Shown here: positions 1 to 12,104 of the stretch, in pieces
Layout of the letters: every line of letters begins with the position of its first letter
How positions within the stretch are numbered: the first letter of the stretch is position 1
Origin: Leucogyrophana mollusca
Taxonomy: Eukaryota; Basidiomycota; Agaricomycetes; Boletales
DNA length: 64,000 nucleotides
Direction of reading: 5' to 3'
Assembly (NCBI GenBank): GCA_021014945.1
Contig: MU266476.1
Span: 1-64,000 of the forward strand
The notes under the pieces: generated by a model
Database searches by the model: none
What the model saw: only the letters and a program-made list of their open reading frames with translations
Told to the model about the DNA's origin: nothing
Position numbers and translations under genes: made by a program

Positions 1-1
1 A

Positions 2-91
2 GATAAGGGGAAGGGGAAAGCGATCCATGAGTCGGATGAGGTGCCGCAGGACGAAAATGTGGGCGATGATGGTGATTGGGGTGCGTGGTAG
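2..91 (+). CDS. 3' end of an unidentified ORF (partial)
   Basis: An open frame enters from the left edge and stops at TAG 89-91. It encodes about 29 residues, very acidic at the end and finishing in DDGDWGAW. Nothing in so short a stretch identifies the family. The dense run of short palindromic-looking motifs just downstream makes the C-terminus of a DNA-transposon transposase a reasonable guess, but this is inference from context only. Confidence 0.35.
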   Translation, partial: DKGKGKAIHESDEVPQDENVGDDGDWGAW

Positions 92-133
92 CGGAGTGTT
101 GGGCTTATCGAGCGGTTTTTTGCACTTGTAGAA

Positions 134-251
134 TTATTAACACCGGTTTTGAGTATGTTAATAACGGTTAATAACGTATCACGTGACACTGGTTATTAAC
201 AGTTATTATCTGCTAGTTAATAAGGCCCTCGACGTCCACTAGGTTAATAAC
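134..251. repeat. cluster of GTTAATAAC motifs (possible transposon subterminal repeats)
   Basis: GTTAATAAC or its reverse complement GTTATTAAC, complete or nearly so, occurs at 134-141, 157-165, 167-175, 192-200, 201-209 (AGTTATTAT, weaker), 216-223 and 243-251, in both orientations. The cluster lies directly after the stop of the preceding partial ORF. Short motifs repeated in both orientations next to the end of an element are typical binding sites for hAT-like transposases. No terminal inverted repeat or target-site duplication can be shown because the other end is outside the window. Confidence 0.5.
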
Positions 252-659
252 TGGGCGAAAATTCGGCGGGTAATTATTCACCGTACCCTAGTGAGAAAGT
301 GCGCGTCTCCTTTGTTTACGCGTTATTTGTTCGCATACTTTGCCCCAAAACCACCACCAGGGCCGCTATTACATGCATGCAGGACCTCCGAACCCTATCA
401 GACAGCATTTTCTGATTTATCATGCATATCGCCGCAGAGACCTTTATTTAGTGCTGGTGAGGTTATGTCTTATCAGTCTTTGCAAGTTATATTTGAAAGA
501 ATTGCTGATGCTGAGAACGAGCACGAAAGATTTGTCCCATCGCGAGACCGAGGCGCTTTGCGAAGGGGTCCCGTGCTCTATCCGCTTATCATGTGAAGAT
601 TAATGAAGAGTCGTTAACTCGTGCTTATCGTCTGCATTGCCCTCTGAGTTCATTCAACC
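252..659. other. intergenic, no gene seen
   Basis: Two overlapping open frames of 87-101 codons exist here but overlap each other in different frames and show no recognisable motif. I take this as the region between the possible element end and the promoter of the UNC93-like gene. Confidence 0.4.
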
Positions 660-2606
660 ATGACCATTGACGTCGAACTAAAGGGTAATGACCCTACGAT
701 TGTCGGCTCCGACTCCCAGAGCGAAGAGAAATATGAACGCCCAAAAGGCCTGAAGGGTATCTATTATCACCCCGTAACGCAAGTTATTATGCTTGGTTTC
801 ACTTGCTTTTTATGTGCGTACTGTGCAATTTCGTGGCCATTTCCGTGCTGAAGCACTCGCTTGCAGGTCCTGGAATGTACAACGCTCTCACCGGTCTTGG
901 TGGCGGAGGCCAGATCAATGCTACGACCAACTCCAACTCTAACTCGGCGCTTTATGCGACCTTTGCCGTATCTGCATTCTTCTCTGGGTACGTGTCCCAT
1001 TCATCTGCACTTTGTTGCTTAGCAAACGCCCCTTAAAAGCACTGTAAACAACAAGATAGGCCCGAAGCGGACCCTTCTTCTGGGAACACTAGGATACGCC
1101 TTGTATGTTGGGTCATACCTGTAAGTATTGCATTTGTGCAAGCGAGAGAGGCAAACAACATCGGGCTCGTAGTGCGATCAACATCCACCCTGGTGTGGGC
1201 GATTTCGTTATTGCGTCTGGTGCCGTGCTTGGCATTACAGCTGGTCTTCTCTGGACGGCACAAGGCTCTATGATGCTCAGTTATGCGACCGAGGCCCAGA
1301 AAGGGGTTTTCATATCTATATTCTGGTCTATATACAATCTAGGAGCTGTCGTTGGCTCTGCAGTATCATTTGGACAGAATTTCCATCTTACGGTTCGTGT
1401 GACTTGCCTGAAACTTCGCCACCTACTGACACCCATCTAGGACAACAGTGGTAGGTTCAACTCTTCTTGCTGATTTTCTGCTCTGGTCTTGATTTTCACT
1501 TATCGTTGGGCAGTGGGGAATGGAACATATGTGGGTATTCGACGCCCGTCGAGTCACAGGCAGACTAGGTTTAATCGAGTTATAGATCGGATTTCTAGTG
1601 CTTACGATGCTTGGAGTGGCGATGTCGATGTTAATGGCCGACCCCTTGGCTGTTGTTCGTACCGATGGGACGAGAGCCGTTACTCTCCGCCACCCGTCGT
1701 GGAAATCCGAATTCCGCGCCCTCTGGACTACTGTAGCTGCTGACCCGATGATCCTGTTACTCTTTCCAATGTTCTTCTCGAGCAACTTTTTCTACCCATG
1801 GCGTAAGCGCGTATTCCACTCAGCTTGGTTGTCGCTGAATCGAAGCATCCCATATGGTTTTTATAGAATTCAATGATTACAATTCTGCTCTGTTCAACAT
1901 CCGAGCGCGGGCACTGAACAACCTAATGGGTTGGCTGGCGCAGATAATTGGGTCGATCGCGATTGGCCAGATCCTTGACCAGAAGCGACTACGTCGACGA
2001 GTGCGCGCTTTTGCAGGCTGGTTCATCTTGTTCGCCCTAGTATTTATCGTTTACCCTTGGGCGTACTCCTATCAGAGGTGCGCTTCATAGTGTAAACCTC
2101 GCATATACGATCTGAGGGCCCTCCAGGACTTACACCCGGCAGTCTATCCCCGCTGACGCACAAAAGATGGACATATACGATCCTGAATATCCCGCACATG
2201 TATGGTTGATGATCTTTTACGGTCTCTTCGATGCGTTGTGGCAAACCACCGAGATGTGGCTAATTGGTGCAATGTCAAATGATGCAAATAAGCTAGCCGT
2301 ATTTTCGGGTTTCTGTACGTCCCGCTTTCCCGTGGCTCATAACTACCTCTGATGTGATTGTACCGCGAACCTCAGTTCATGCAATGCAGGCTGCAGGAGT
2401 TGCAGGAGTATGGCGCATGGATGCTATCGGAATGCCGTATGTGCTTGCTGAGCGCCAAGATACTGACCCCTGACGATACTTATCTAAGGTATATGAGAAT
2501 CTTGTTATCGACATGGGGCATGGTAACTGGCGGGCTTGTCGTTGCATTCCCCATGATCTACTTCCGTGTGGAAGATCATACGACGACAGAAGACGAAACA
2601 CTGTAA
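660..2606 (+). CDS. UNC93-like MFS membrane protein
   Basis: Eleven exons splice in phase to about 465 residues: 660-813, 867-987, 1040-1120, 1173-1392, 1441-1450, 1514-1530, 1586-1802, 1867-2077, 2127-2314, 2376-2436 and 2489-2606. The product begins with an acidic cytosolic tail, then the family block GLKGIYYHPVTQVIMLGF, the glycine-rich stretch ALTGLGGGGQ, and repeated hydrophobic helices to a short charged C-terminus ending TEDETL. The order of motifs (MLMADP, VRTDGT, FDALWQT, VWRMDA) fits the fungal UNC93/DUF895 branch of the major facilitator superfamily. Members are polytopic membrane proteins, and the substrate of fungal members is generally unknown. Two exons are only 10 and 17 nt long. 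No frame break was seen, so the gene is probably functional. Confidence 0.85.
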
Positions 2607-2950
2607 GTCGTTATCCAAATTTATAGAGTTGATGCTTCACTGGTATTACAGAGTCATAAATAACCCAATGACCAAAGATAAAGTCAATATTAACGTCCCG
2701 TAGCCCGTTGCTTCCGTCCCATTACTACCTGTGCCGCCATTGTACTCTATGGCGAGCGGGAAGAACGAACCTGCTGTGTAGTACGAGACCTCATATGTAT
2801 GCAGCAACAGCTCTTAATGCAAACCCAATAGCAAATTATATCAAGGCATTCAATCTCGCTGTCGTCAGAGTCCCAATCGAAAGGCTCAACGGTTTCGACC
2901 CTGTTCCCATCCCATATCAGACTGCAGCAGTGACAATGTCACTATGGCAC
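2607..2950. other. intergenic between convergent genes
   Basis: The 3' ends of the UNC93-like gene (+) and the WD40 gene (-) face each other here. One 96-codon plus-strand frame (2708-2998) runs into the antisense of the WD40 terminal exon and has no recognisable content. Confidence 0.5.
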
Positions 2951-4676
2951 CTACCTCACTCTCTTTGGTTTTCTTGGTGCTCCCATGACCCTCTGTAGAA
3001 ATAACCGTAAATTAGAGATACACGAAGCCAACGCTGCGAAACTTACGTCGGGGGCATACCCAGCAGCAACATTAGTGGTTTGTGGCCCCATGCGGCGTTC
3101 TCGCCTTCTGGGGTGGTGGTCGGCAGCTTCCGGGTGGCTCGACTTCAGGAAAGGGAGACGCAGCCGTGAAAACCATTTTCTGATACCAATCCGGCTGGGA
3201 GCTTCTACAGGTGGAGGGGGAGAACTGTGCTGCTGTCCCCACTCCACCTGCTGGTCGGGTCGTGAGGTCGCTGGAAGCTAGATACGTGTGTTGCGTTAAA
3301 AAAAAATGACCTCGTGCGCTTAGGGGCAATGAAGACCGACATCTGACATGGAGGAAAAGAACGAGGACGCTTTGCGACGGACCTCGATTGGCTGGGGTAT
3401 CGCCGGGAGCTAAAAAGCGGATAACCCTCAATAAGACGTTACGCTGGCTGGAGTAATAACACTCACATCCAAGATGGAGGATGAAAGTGATGTCGTTTCC
3501 CCTGTGGGACGGGATACCTGACCTTGCTGATGGCGCTTCGACTTCGGTTTTGAGAGGCTCGTGCCAGGTAGCTGGGTCCAATAAATTAAACTATCACGCA
3601 ACATCAGGGAGACATGAACGCACATCAAGGGATGACTGAGAGGAATTGTTCAGCAGCCCGAAAAAGGCCTTATAGTCCAAAAGGCGGACCGAAGTATCAC
3701 TAGATGCGCTTGCAATGAAGCGGTTATCCGGTGAAAAGGCGACACAGTTCACGGCGGCCATATGCCAGTGCTGAGGCATTGAGATGATCATCTTACCAGT
3801 CGCGAAGTTCCAAAGGCGGACAATACCATCGTTTGAGCCGGTCGCAATTGTTCTGCCATCTGGAGAGATCGCTACCGAATTGATCAAGTTCTCGGTGCGT
3901 TCATCAAGGGCGAACGGTCCCTTCGCCAACTGCCCTGTAGCTGCATCCCAAATTCGAATGGTACCGTCATACGACCCACTGACAACTTGACGACCGCTCG
4001 GGGTAAATACTACCGATTTTACTCGGCCCGTATGACCTCCTGGAGCATCCATCGCGGTGCCTGCTCCGCCCTCGGATGACCAAAGCTGGGTGGAAGGGTT
4101 ATCCGTACTCCAGACACGCACGATGTTATCGTGTGAACCGCACGCCAGCTTCGTGCCATCTGGCGAGATTGCAATAGATGCAATAGTGGCACCGCAAGCG
4201 CGACCGCCAAGGCCACCGGAGAAGAAGCCTATGTAGCTCTGGCCTGATTTCGGACTCCAGCTGCACAACACTCCTTCCGCTGACCCTCTGAACATCCGAC
4301 CGTCTGGGGAAAACGCGACAGCGGTGATCGCACCAATTTGTCCTAAAAATGGTCCAGACACTACATCACCTCCTTCGACCTCCCAGATCGACACCGTCGA
4401 GTCTTCCAACCCCGCCGTAAACCATGTACCGTCAGGCATAATGGTGACAGAGTTGACGGGGGCGAGCGGTGGGAAGCCTTGACGGCATTCTCTGACTGCC
4501 AACCATCTACGTGCATCCAACTCCCACCAACCAATCGATCCATCTCGTAAACCGCATAGGAGTCGACCATTTGTCGGGTGAAAGGCAATGGAGGCAACAC
4601 TGCTGTTGCATGTCATCGGGATGCTGATATCTTCAGCTTCAAGGCCTGAAGCGGTCACGTCATCCGACTTCGACAT
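2951..4676 (-). CDS. WD40-repeat protein with basic C-terminal tail
   Basis: Exon 1 starts at ATG 4676 and encodes about 355 residues with seven WD40 units. Typical blades read GSYDGTIRIWDAATGQ, GSNDGIVRLWNFATGK and SASSDTSVRLLD, each preceded by AFSPDG- or AISPDG-like strands, so a complete beta-propeller is expected. The unspliced frame stops after LPDVA, but three further exons continue in phase: a Lys/Ser-rich piece ending SSSILD (about 3572-3464), a Pro/Arg-rich piece with RKWFSRLRLPFLK and ending AAGYAPD (about 3247-3046), and a final RVMGAPRKPKRVR with stop at 2951-2953. Donors are GTGAGT and GTAAGT for the last two introns. The partner and role are unknown. WD40 proteins with short basic tails are numerous in agaricomycetes, with no single assigned function. 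Confidence 0.8.
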
Positions 4677-5237
4677 GGGGCAGTTGGTGCGATGGTGTGG
4701 CCTGCGTTACAGTGTACGGCCTTAGCGCCTATAGGCACGGGGCCGTGGCAGCAAAGAACCCCTGCACCATGCATAGCGCCTGCATATACCCTCAGGTGTT
4801 GCGTTGAAAAGGACCTTTCGCTCAGTGGCTGGGGGGGTTACTTAGTATGTAATGTGGTACCCACAATAATCAACCCCGAACGGATTCGCGCGTGACGCGT
4901 GATCATGAAGGCTTACGGCGAATTCTCTCTATTTCTATCATTTTTCACCGGGGTTCAAAGGCTCCCCGCAAGTACGTTTTATGCAGCACGAAATAACTAA
5001 ACAAAACAGCAATGCAAGTAATGACAGGGAGACAATTATGACCGCGAAGCACCATAGTCCATACCATAAGGGTGATCCGATTGCGAACCTAGTCGCAATC
5101 ATCCATGATGAAATGATAAAGAGAAAAGTGGAAGGAGAGTGTGAGTACGACGAGATAATGCGTGTCGATAATGAAGTTGATATGAAGGGTACAAATTATT
5201 ATTGATCCAAGAACATGACGATGAAATTCAAGCAAGA
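4677..5237. other. intergenic, no gene seen
   Basis: This is the 5' side of the WD40 gene and the 3' side of the AGC kinase gene, both on the minus strand. A 74-codon open frame at 4981-5205 has no recognisable motif and looks fortuitous. Confidence 0.5.
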
Positions 5238-8200
5238 TTACGACTGGCGTGGTGAGGCGAATATGGAGAGCATCTTCTCTGCGTTTTCCTTGTATTTCTT
5301 GAGCTTTTTGTTCTTCATCTTTTCTGGTTCCTCAGCGGGTGCAGCGATCGGACCTTGCACCGTATCCGATAATGCAGGGGTCTCGTGGCCAGTTTCCCCG
5401 TTGGATTGATCTGAAGACAAACTTTGCTCTCCTACAGATGTGGCAGACTCCTTCGATTTCAGAGATGGAGACATGGGCATGGTGCTGGCCGCCGAGAGCG
5501 AAGGCGTCAGCATGCCTGTACTCGATGCAGATGAGAGTGTGGCAGAATTAGAGTGAGCGAGGGTCTTCGCAGTCGAACCGGACTTCGCTGAGAAAGATGA
5601 CGGGGGTGATTTGGCTCGCAAGAATTGTCTTGGATTTTTCCGGAACTTCAGCCCAGGAGCACGGCCACGGCGCTGCTTATCTGAAGGCGTTGGCGAATCT
5701 GTGGGTTCTACACCGTTGAGGTCGGACTCCTTTGACATGCCTGAGAACGAGCGGCCGTTGGTTCGCTGAGAAGGCGTAGAAGCCTTGCGGAAGACAGCCA
5801 ACCTATATCGGTCGACTACTCCACGAGCAAAGAGACTTGTGCCTTTGGTTCCATTGCGATCCTCACCGTCCGCAGCTTCAATGAAGTCCCAGTCATCATC
5901 TTCGTCTTCCTTCTCCGTGATGTCTTCATCCTCCTCACCGCCATCGGAGAGGAAACGATCCAATGCGGGCACACCAGATTTCTCTCGGCGATTGCGGGTG
6001 GCGCGATGAGCGTTCGGACGTGCTGGGACGGGTTTGACGACCTTGGGCTTGACGTCTTTGGCAGGAGGGGGAGGAGCGATATCCTTGGGTGGTGATGGGG
6101 GAGCTTCTGCGGTAGGGGCCTCCTTTCGAGGAGTGGTTGTCGATTCTGTCGACGGGGCGGGTTCGACGATGATATCCGCTGGCTCTTCTGGGAGCACCAC
6201 GATCTCCGATGACGCTTCGTCAGGCAGTACATGAGGTCTTGCTTCAGGAGTCTTAGGTTCAGGTGTTTCCTCAGGGACAGGTGTCTCTGGAGCAACTTCC
6301 GCGGGCTCCGATGTTGGAGATTCATTGAGCACTCCCGTAAGAACGGCTGGGAGATCTTCCTCCTCGGATTCCTCTCCCTCGGACTCTCCAGACGGCTCAT
6401 CATCATCGTCATCCAAGATAACAGAATGGCGACCCTTGAATGAGTATCCATCAAAGACGTCCACGCTCTCATCAGCCGGGTGTACTGATGGACTGCGGGA
6501 ATGCGAAGGTGTCGTATTTGAATCCTCGCCGTCCGTGCGCTCCAAATCCGTCTGCTCCCGCTCCTGGTCCGTGTCTGTCTGCTCCTGCTCGTTCGGGTCG
6601 TCTATGACTGGCTCCATATCCAGGAATGTGTCGTCGAAGTTCTGGGTATCACTTGCATTTGAGGGATCGATGGGTGGGATATAGGGGGCTATAGAACAAA
6701 ATCATCTCAGGTGACGTTAATAATGCGATAAGATGGCGCCTCACGTATGTAGCGTTTATAATACACGTGCGACCAATCACTGTGAGGTAGGCGAATCATC
6801 TTCAGTAAACGAGCCAATCGCGAAATGATTTAGCTCACATCATGGAGAAATACGGGTGCCGCTTGATCCGTGGCTCGCACATTCTGAGTGAAGGATTCCG
6901 CTGGAGAAGCTGGGGAAGAGTATAAATGTGAGGAATTCACAGCGAACTGGTTCAAGGACCCACCCCTCGTATTAAGCTCTTCGTGTCTTGGTCAATCGCC
7001 CTATCGTCTGGGAACTGCAGCTCATCCTGCAGCACCCTGACATACATGTCAGAGTGGTTGTTCGCCCAGAAGGGAGTCTACGCATCCCTCGTCAGCTACC
7101 TAGCACACCCGGCAAATACGCAAATACGCACGATTCCAGTCAGCATCTCGTACAGCATCGTACCAAAGCTCCACCAATCGACTTCGTAGCTATACGGCAG
7201 GCCCTGGATGACCTCAGGAGCGAGGTACTCGGCAGTCCCGCAAAACGTGCTCGTCGTGTCGGTGGGGCCAACGCCCTGGCCAGGCCAGCCCATCGCCAGG
7301 TCCTGGCTCTTCTCGCCCTTCATCCACGGCGGAGTCGCAGGTTCACCTCCAGGAGCAGATGAATAAAATTCGCCTCGTGTGCCAGAGGGCGTCGGGGGTG
7401 CGGTGATCGTCGTCGCCCTCCTGGGGAACTCTTTCGACAAACCGAAGTCGGTCAACACGATATGTCCGTCTGCGCCAATGAGGATGTTTTCGGGCTTAAG
7501 ATCGCGGTAGATGACACCGGCTGCGTGCAGACCCTCGACGCCCTCAACGATCTCGGCTGCGTAGAATCGGGCTCGGTCGCGGCCCAGTCGGCCCCACCTC
7601 GCAAGTTGAGTCGCGAGATCACCACCAGGGTGGAAGTCCTATCGGTGAGATATCAGCCAACGGACAGATTGCGGCTACAAAAAACATAACTCACCATAAC
7701 CAAGAACAAATTCTCCTTATCGTGGAAACTCCACCACAGCTTGACGACGAATGGGTCCTTCGACTCCGCAGCCATCCTCTTCAACACCGCCTGCTCCGTC
7801 AGGGTATGCTGCAGCTCCTGGTGCGCCAAAACATGTCGCTTCGTGATAGCTTTGAGTGCATATAAATCAGAGCTCGTCTTGTGTTTCACGAGGAGGACTT
7901 TGCCAGCACAGCCCTTCCCAAGGACGCGCATCATCTCGAAATCGTCGATAACGACCTTGCGCTGCGACTTCTTCCTGAGCTCCTTGCTCGGATCCGTCGA
8001 CTGGGACCGTTTTTTCCGTGCACGCCGCCCAGCGGTAGTGGAAATCGAAGACTCGTCGCCCATTGCTGACGAGGCACCATCTTGGAGGGTTGATGAGGTG
8101 TAGACGCGGGAGAGTCGGCTTGCTTTGTCGGGGTCAGCGGAATGCGAACGTGGGATCCGTGAGGCGGGCCCATCGGCAATGGGTGTAGGCAAAGCGGCAG

Positions 8201-9761
8201 CGTCTTCATCATCAGCACCGTTCGAGAGGTCCGTATCTATGGGAGGTGGTGTAGCCGACGGCTCTTCTGCAGGGATGCTGGGCAGGTCATCCAACTCGGC
8301 TACCTCAACCGGCTCCGTAGCGGCAACGGCCTCCCTATCTGGCTGCTCAGCAGTAAGCTCGCTCTCCTCCTCTTCTTTAATATCTTCTTCCCGCAGGTCA
8401 CTCCTGCTGAGATCTTTGACATGAGCGTCGCCATTAATACTCTCCTCTTCAACGTCTGCATCGCCATCCTCAAGAAGTTCACTGACATTACTCGAGCTGA
8501 CATTCGTCGACGGAGCGTTTGCTGACAGCTCGGGGACCTTGGGGCTCACATGCGCAGCCAGATCCGATCGTACACGCTTGATAGCGCGCTCAACGCGCAC
8601 ACTCTCCAAGTCGTCCGTGCGAACCCGCACAAAGCGTTTCCACGCACGTGACTGCCTGAGCGACGTCTCATTCGAAATACTCGTCAAATACGACGCGAGG
8701 CTGGTGACTGTGCTGTTGGCGAAGTTTCCCCCGTTAGATGAGGCACTGCTCGAGGCTGCGAACGCGGTAAACGGATCACCGATCTCCTGCGAAGGCGATG
8801 CAACAGGCGTCTGTTGGGTTGCTGTAGTGGAGGATGAGTTGCTCGCCTGGCGATGTGATACCTGGCGTGCGACCTTGTTCTGCGACGGGGACGCAAGCCG
8901 CGAGAGGGTATTAAGGAACGTGGACTTGCGTTTGACCGGTGGGGCCGGGATGGATGCCACGTCTAAGGGGAGCTTGGGGAGCTTGACGCCCGGGTTGGAT
9001 TCGCCAAGTTTCGCATGCAGCTCAACCACCTCCGTAGCAGTCCGTGTGAGGGTTAAATTATGCGTGGGGGCTGCAAATGCAGACGGTGGGTCAGTAACGG
9101 TGGCCCTTGAAGACATCATGACGAGCCAAGACAAAGAGGCTTATAAACGCAAAACGGATGCTTCCCATGACCCATGACCCCACGCGCAGTAACCCGAATC
9201 TCCTCGGAAGGAGGCTGAGGTAGGAACAGGTTTCCGAACACCATACACGTCGAAAGAGTGGAGTAAGAGTGGAATGTAGGAACGACACTCACTCTTTATG
9301 TAAATGCTATACGAACGGGCATCATGTGGCGTCTCTGCGACGCTGACGCTCCAGGGACCTTCCTGGGCGTCGACTCTGATGGGGGGCCTTCTCATCGGCC
9401 GGGGATGCGCGGCATCTAGTGTCTTCATGCTGCGAACGGAGTTGTTGTGGAAGGAGTGGTCAACGTTATGCGGTTGTGGCGAGGTGGACCTCGGGCTCGG
9501 GCTCGATTTGGATGCGAAGAAGGAAAGGTCTGTTACGCTGGATCGCTCTGCCCTGCTTTTCCGTTTGTGCTGGTAGCTTCTTGCGGTGTCGATGCTTGCT
9601 CTTCCGGAAGCCTGACGAGGATGGTGATATGTGTCGACTGAAGAGCGGCTTCTATTGGGAGCAGCAGAGTCTTTCAAAGTCAAAGAGCCGAATCCGAGAA
9701 CGGACTTGAAGTTTTTCTTGGGTGCAATATACTGCTGCTGAGGAGCGGCAACGCTAGGCAT
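5238..9761 (-). CDS. PX-domain AGC-family Ser/Thr protein kinase with long acidic tail
   Basis: Seven exons splice in phase to about 1340 residues: 9761-9293, 9070-7695, 7638-7132, 7077-6964, 6909-6839, 6779-6745 and 6688-5238. A Ser-rich N-terminus leads into a PX-like phosphoinositide-binding segment (around residues 140-330, much interrupted by low complexity). The kinase domain starts near residue 530 with DFEMMRVLGKG, followed by ALKAITK (ATP lysine), YRDLKPEN (catalytic loop), DFGLSKEF, then an insertion of roughly 60 residues in the activation segment, FCGTAEYLAPE, DVDWWSFG-like VDWWSFG, and TPFWANN. The AGC C-terminal tail follows, with DDTFLDMEP and the hydrophobic motif VFDGYSF near residue 930. 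About 400 more acidic, Ser/Pro-rich residues follow. The part from 6617 to 5238 looks like a separate 459-codon gene if splicing is ignored, but the short exons at 6909-6839 and 6779-6745 join it to the kinase in frame. The domain order suggests a membrane-recruited kinase acting on vesicle or nutrient signalling; the substrate is unknown. Confidence 0.85.
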
Positions 9762-12104
9762 CCGAGAAAAAAGGAAAAGAAGCTGAAGCTCTCTGTGTGA
9801 GACCGCGCAACAGGAAGGACGAGTGTGGGAGGGAAGGGAGAAAGAAAGAGAAAGGGACGGAATTGAGATCGATTAATTAGGCCGGGAGGATACGAAGATG
9901 GGTTTGGGCGTGCGGTGAGGGCGTGAAAGCCACGAGTTTGTTAGCGGACGGATAAAGATGACTAGGTTCACGTTTCTGCCTCGAGGCAAGCTCAGGAGCG
10001 GCTCAGGCGGTGAAGTCGCTACACCACAAATAACCCGCGAATAGCGCCGAGGTCCGCGAGTGAAACAAAAAAAAACTAACTAGCAGTCAAGTTGGGAGAT
10101 GGGTATAATGTAAAGCAGACGCCTAGGGTAAGCTTGGGATTATAAAACGAGAGTGGATGTTTGGTGCGGGATCTGATGAATCCTGTTTCTTTTCTTGGGG
10201 GTCCGTTCCGCCGTTTTTATTGCCCTAAAACGTAAATTCACGGTCTCATTTATTATTTCTTCCCTTTTATTCTCGCCAACACCAAGCGTCGTCTTATCGA
10301 CACGCTACCACGTCCACCTCGAGTCAATCTGCTGCTCTCGGCCGTCAAAGCGAGTGCAACGCCCAAGCCAGACTCTCTCAGACACTATCGCCAGGTCCCA
10401 GCCCTGCTGGTGAGAAACCCTTGTAACGCCGAGGGCCGAGCATCGTTGCCGTCCTCCTACCTTATAAACAGTTATACATAAACCTTGATTACAGATAACA
10501 CCCGGCATTCTGCGCGCAGCACCCCAGAATGTACAAAGCGCCGCACAGCACACACAGTACTTACAGCTGCCGTCCCGGAAGATCGCTGGAGCTGGAAGGA
10601 CGAGACTCGAGGCTATGATGATCGTCATCATACTGATCGGAGGCACTAGGAGCAATGGGTTTGTCCGTAGCTTGTCTATCTATAAGTACTCGAGCGTAGC
10701 CCGTGATATCTGAATCACGCACTGCCCTCCCGGGTGTAGGTTAGGTTCGTGGCGCTGCCGGTAATGTCACCCTGCATGGAAGACACTTAGGCGTGGGGGA
10801 AGCTCGAAGAATCTATGGAGTACGTTGAACACCGTCGAAGGTGTGGGGGTGGCAACAATTATTCGAGGCACAGTCGAAGCCAGCCAGAGATCACTGATGA
10901 AGACCACCAAGTCAGCTGTCCCAGCGCTGTTAATGCGCGCCTCGGGGCCCATGGAGCGAGCGTGTATCTGCGACGGACATTGGCGTGCGGGAGTGTGGCC
11001 CCAGGTCGACGGAAGGAGGGGCAGGACCACGTAGCCTCTTCGCGGAAGTTACGCGGAATTGGATGGCAGGATGCGGGGATGCTATGCAGGCAGGCAAGTG
11101 CGATCTGATGTGATAACAGGCCGGAAATATAGCACAGGTGTCTGTAGCCCCGCGTCTGAAGCGGCGCAGACCAGTAGGCGGTCACGGAGATTATGTGCGG
11201 CAGACTTGCTAGGCACTGCGCCCCCCACTACAGCTGTAGCGTGTAGTGTGGGGAAGGACGACATGTAAATGGGCAGCGTCGAAAACAGTGCACCAGTGAC
11301 AGCTGATCATGACAATCAATTGCAAACCCCCAAGCCCAAGCTGAGAGGTGCTTCTTATTAGAGCATACAAAACAGCGATAACAATCACCCATCACCAAGA
11401 AAAAAACGTGTTCGCAGCACCGCAGCCGAGGGGGCACGCTTTCAGCAAGGAGCCATACAACGGGGCAAGGAACACCCCATTGACTCCAGAAAGATAAAAG
11501 GCAGTCGAGGTAGCAGCGCGCAATCGACGCCCCCTTCTCATTCCATGAAAGACATACATATGTGTGCCCAATGCCCATGCAGCTGGTTATCGTCGAGTCG
11601 CAGGCTGCCGCGAGCGGCGATATGATGTAGGATGCACCGCGCTATCTCCCCTTTGTCATAGGTTCCGCAGCTCGGTGCTCCTCGGGATACGAGCAGGAGG
11701 TCCTCAGGAAGCCAAGCTCGGACTCGGATGTCACCGCTGGTAACAGTCGGGGAGAGGAAGGATCCGAAAATGTTGCTGCCTGTAGCCGTGGGAACCGACG
11801 ACCCCCCTCCCTCTTGCACACCCCTCTCAGTTGGCATCTCAACCCCCCTTGCGTCCCAAATGCGTCGAACCCCCTCTAAGTCTGACGTCTCGATTCTCGA
11901 AGACGTGGGCGTGCGATATACTCGAGCAACAGCAACAAACGTTCGACTTCATTTCACTTTCACGGCGCTCACCCAGCGCCTTCCTTGCTCGCTTTACAAC
12001 CACTCAACCCCGACCAGCGCTGAGTCTTCTTCCAAGACCAGAAGCCGAAATCAAAACGAACCAGATTCTCCACCTGAGCCCGGTTCCAACTATCACTAAT
12101 CGAC
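9762..12104. other. long intergenic region with unassigned exon-like pieces
   Basis: About 2.3 kb lies between the divergent AGC kinase and acidic-protein genes. The first 300 bases are the CT/GA-rich promoter side of the kinase. Between 10270 and 10713 both strands contain open, splice-like pieces. On the plus strand a frame ending at the TGA of 10711-10713 has a short hydrophobic run (MMIVIILIGG). On the minus strand a Ser/Asp-rich piece ends at a GTAAGT donor near 10566. I could not decide which, if either, is real, found no start codon, and recognise no family. From 10800 to 12100 nothing convincing was seen; 11.85-12.1 kb is CT-rich leader-like sequence. Confidence 0.3.

Noticed and set aside
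291..603. Two overlapping open frames upstream of the UNC93-like gene
   Set aside because: They conflict in frame, have no motif and lie next to a probable repeat end.
5816..6472. 218-codon open frame on the minus strand, Arg/Ser-rich
   Set aside because: It overlaps the acidic tail of the AGC kinase in another frame. Acidic/Ser-rich coding sequence commonly gives such shadow frames.
5238..6617. Acidic tail as an independent 459-codon gene
   Set aside because: The frame is open upstream of the ATG, contains the AGC tail motif DDTFLDMEP and joins the kinase exons in phase.
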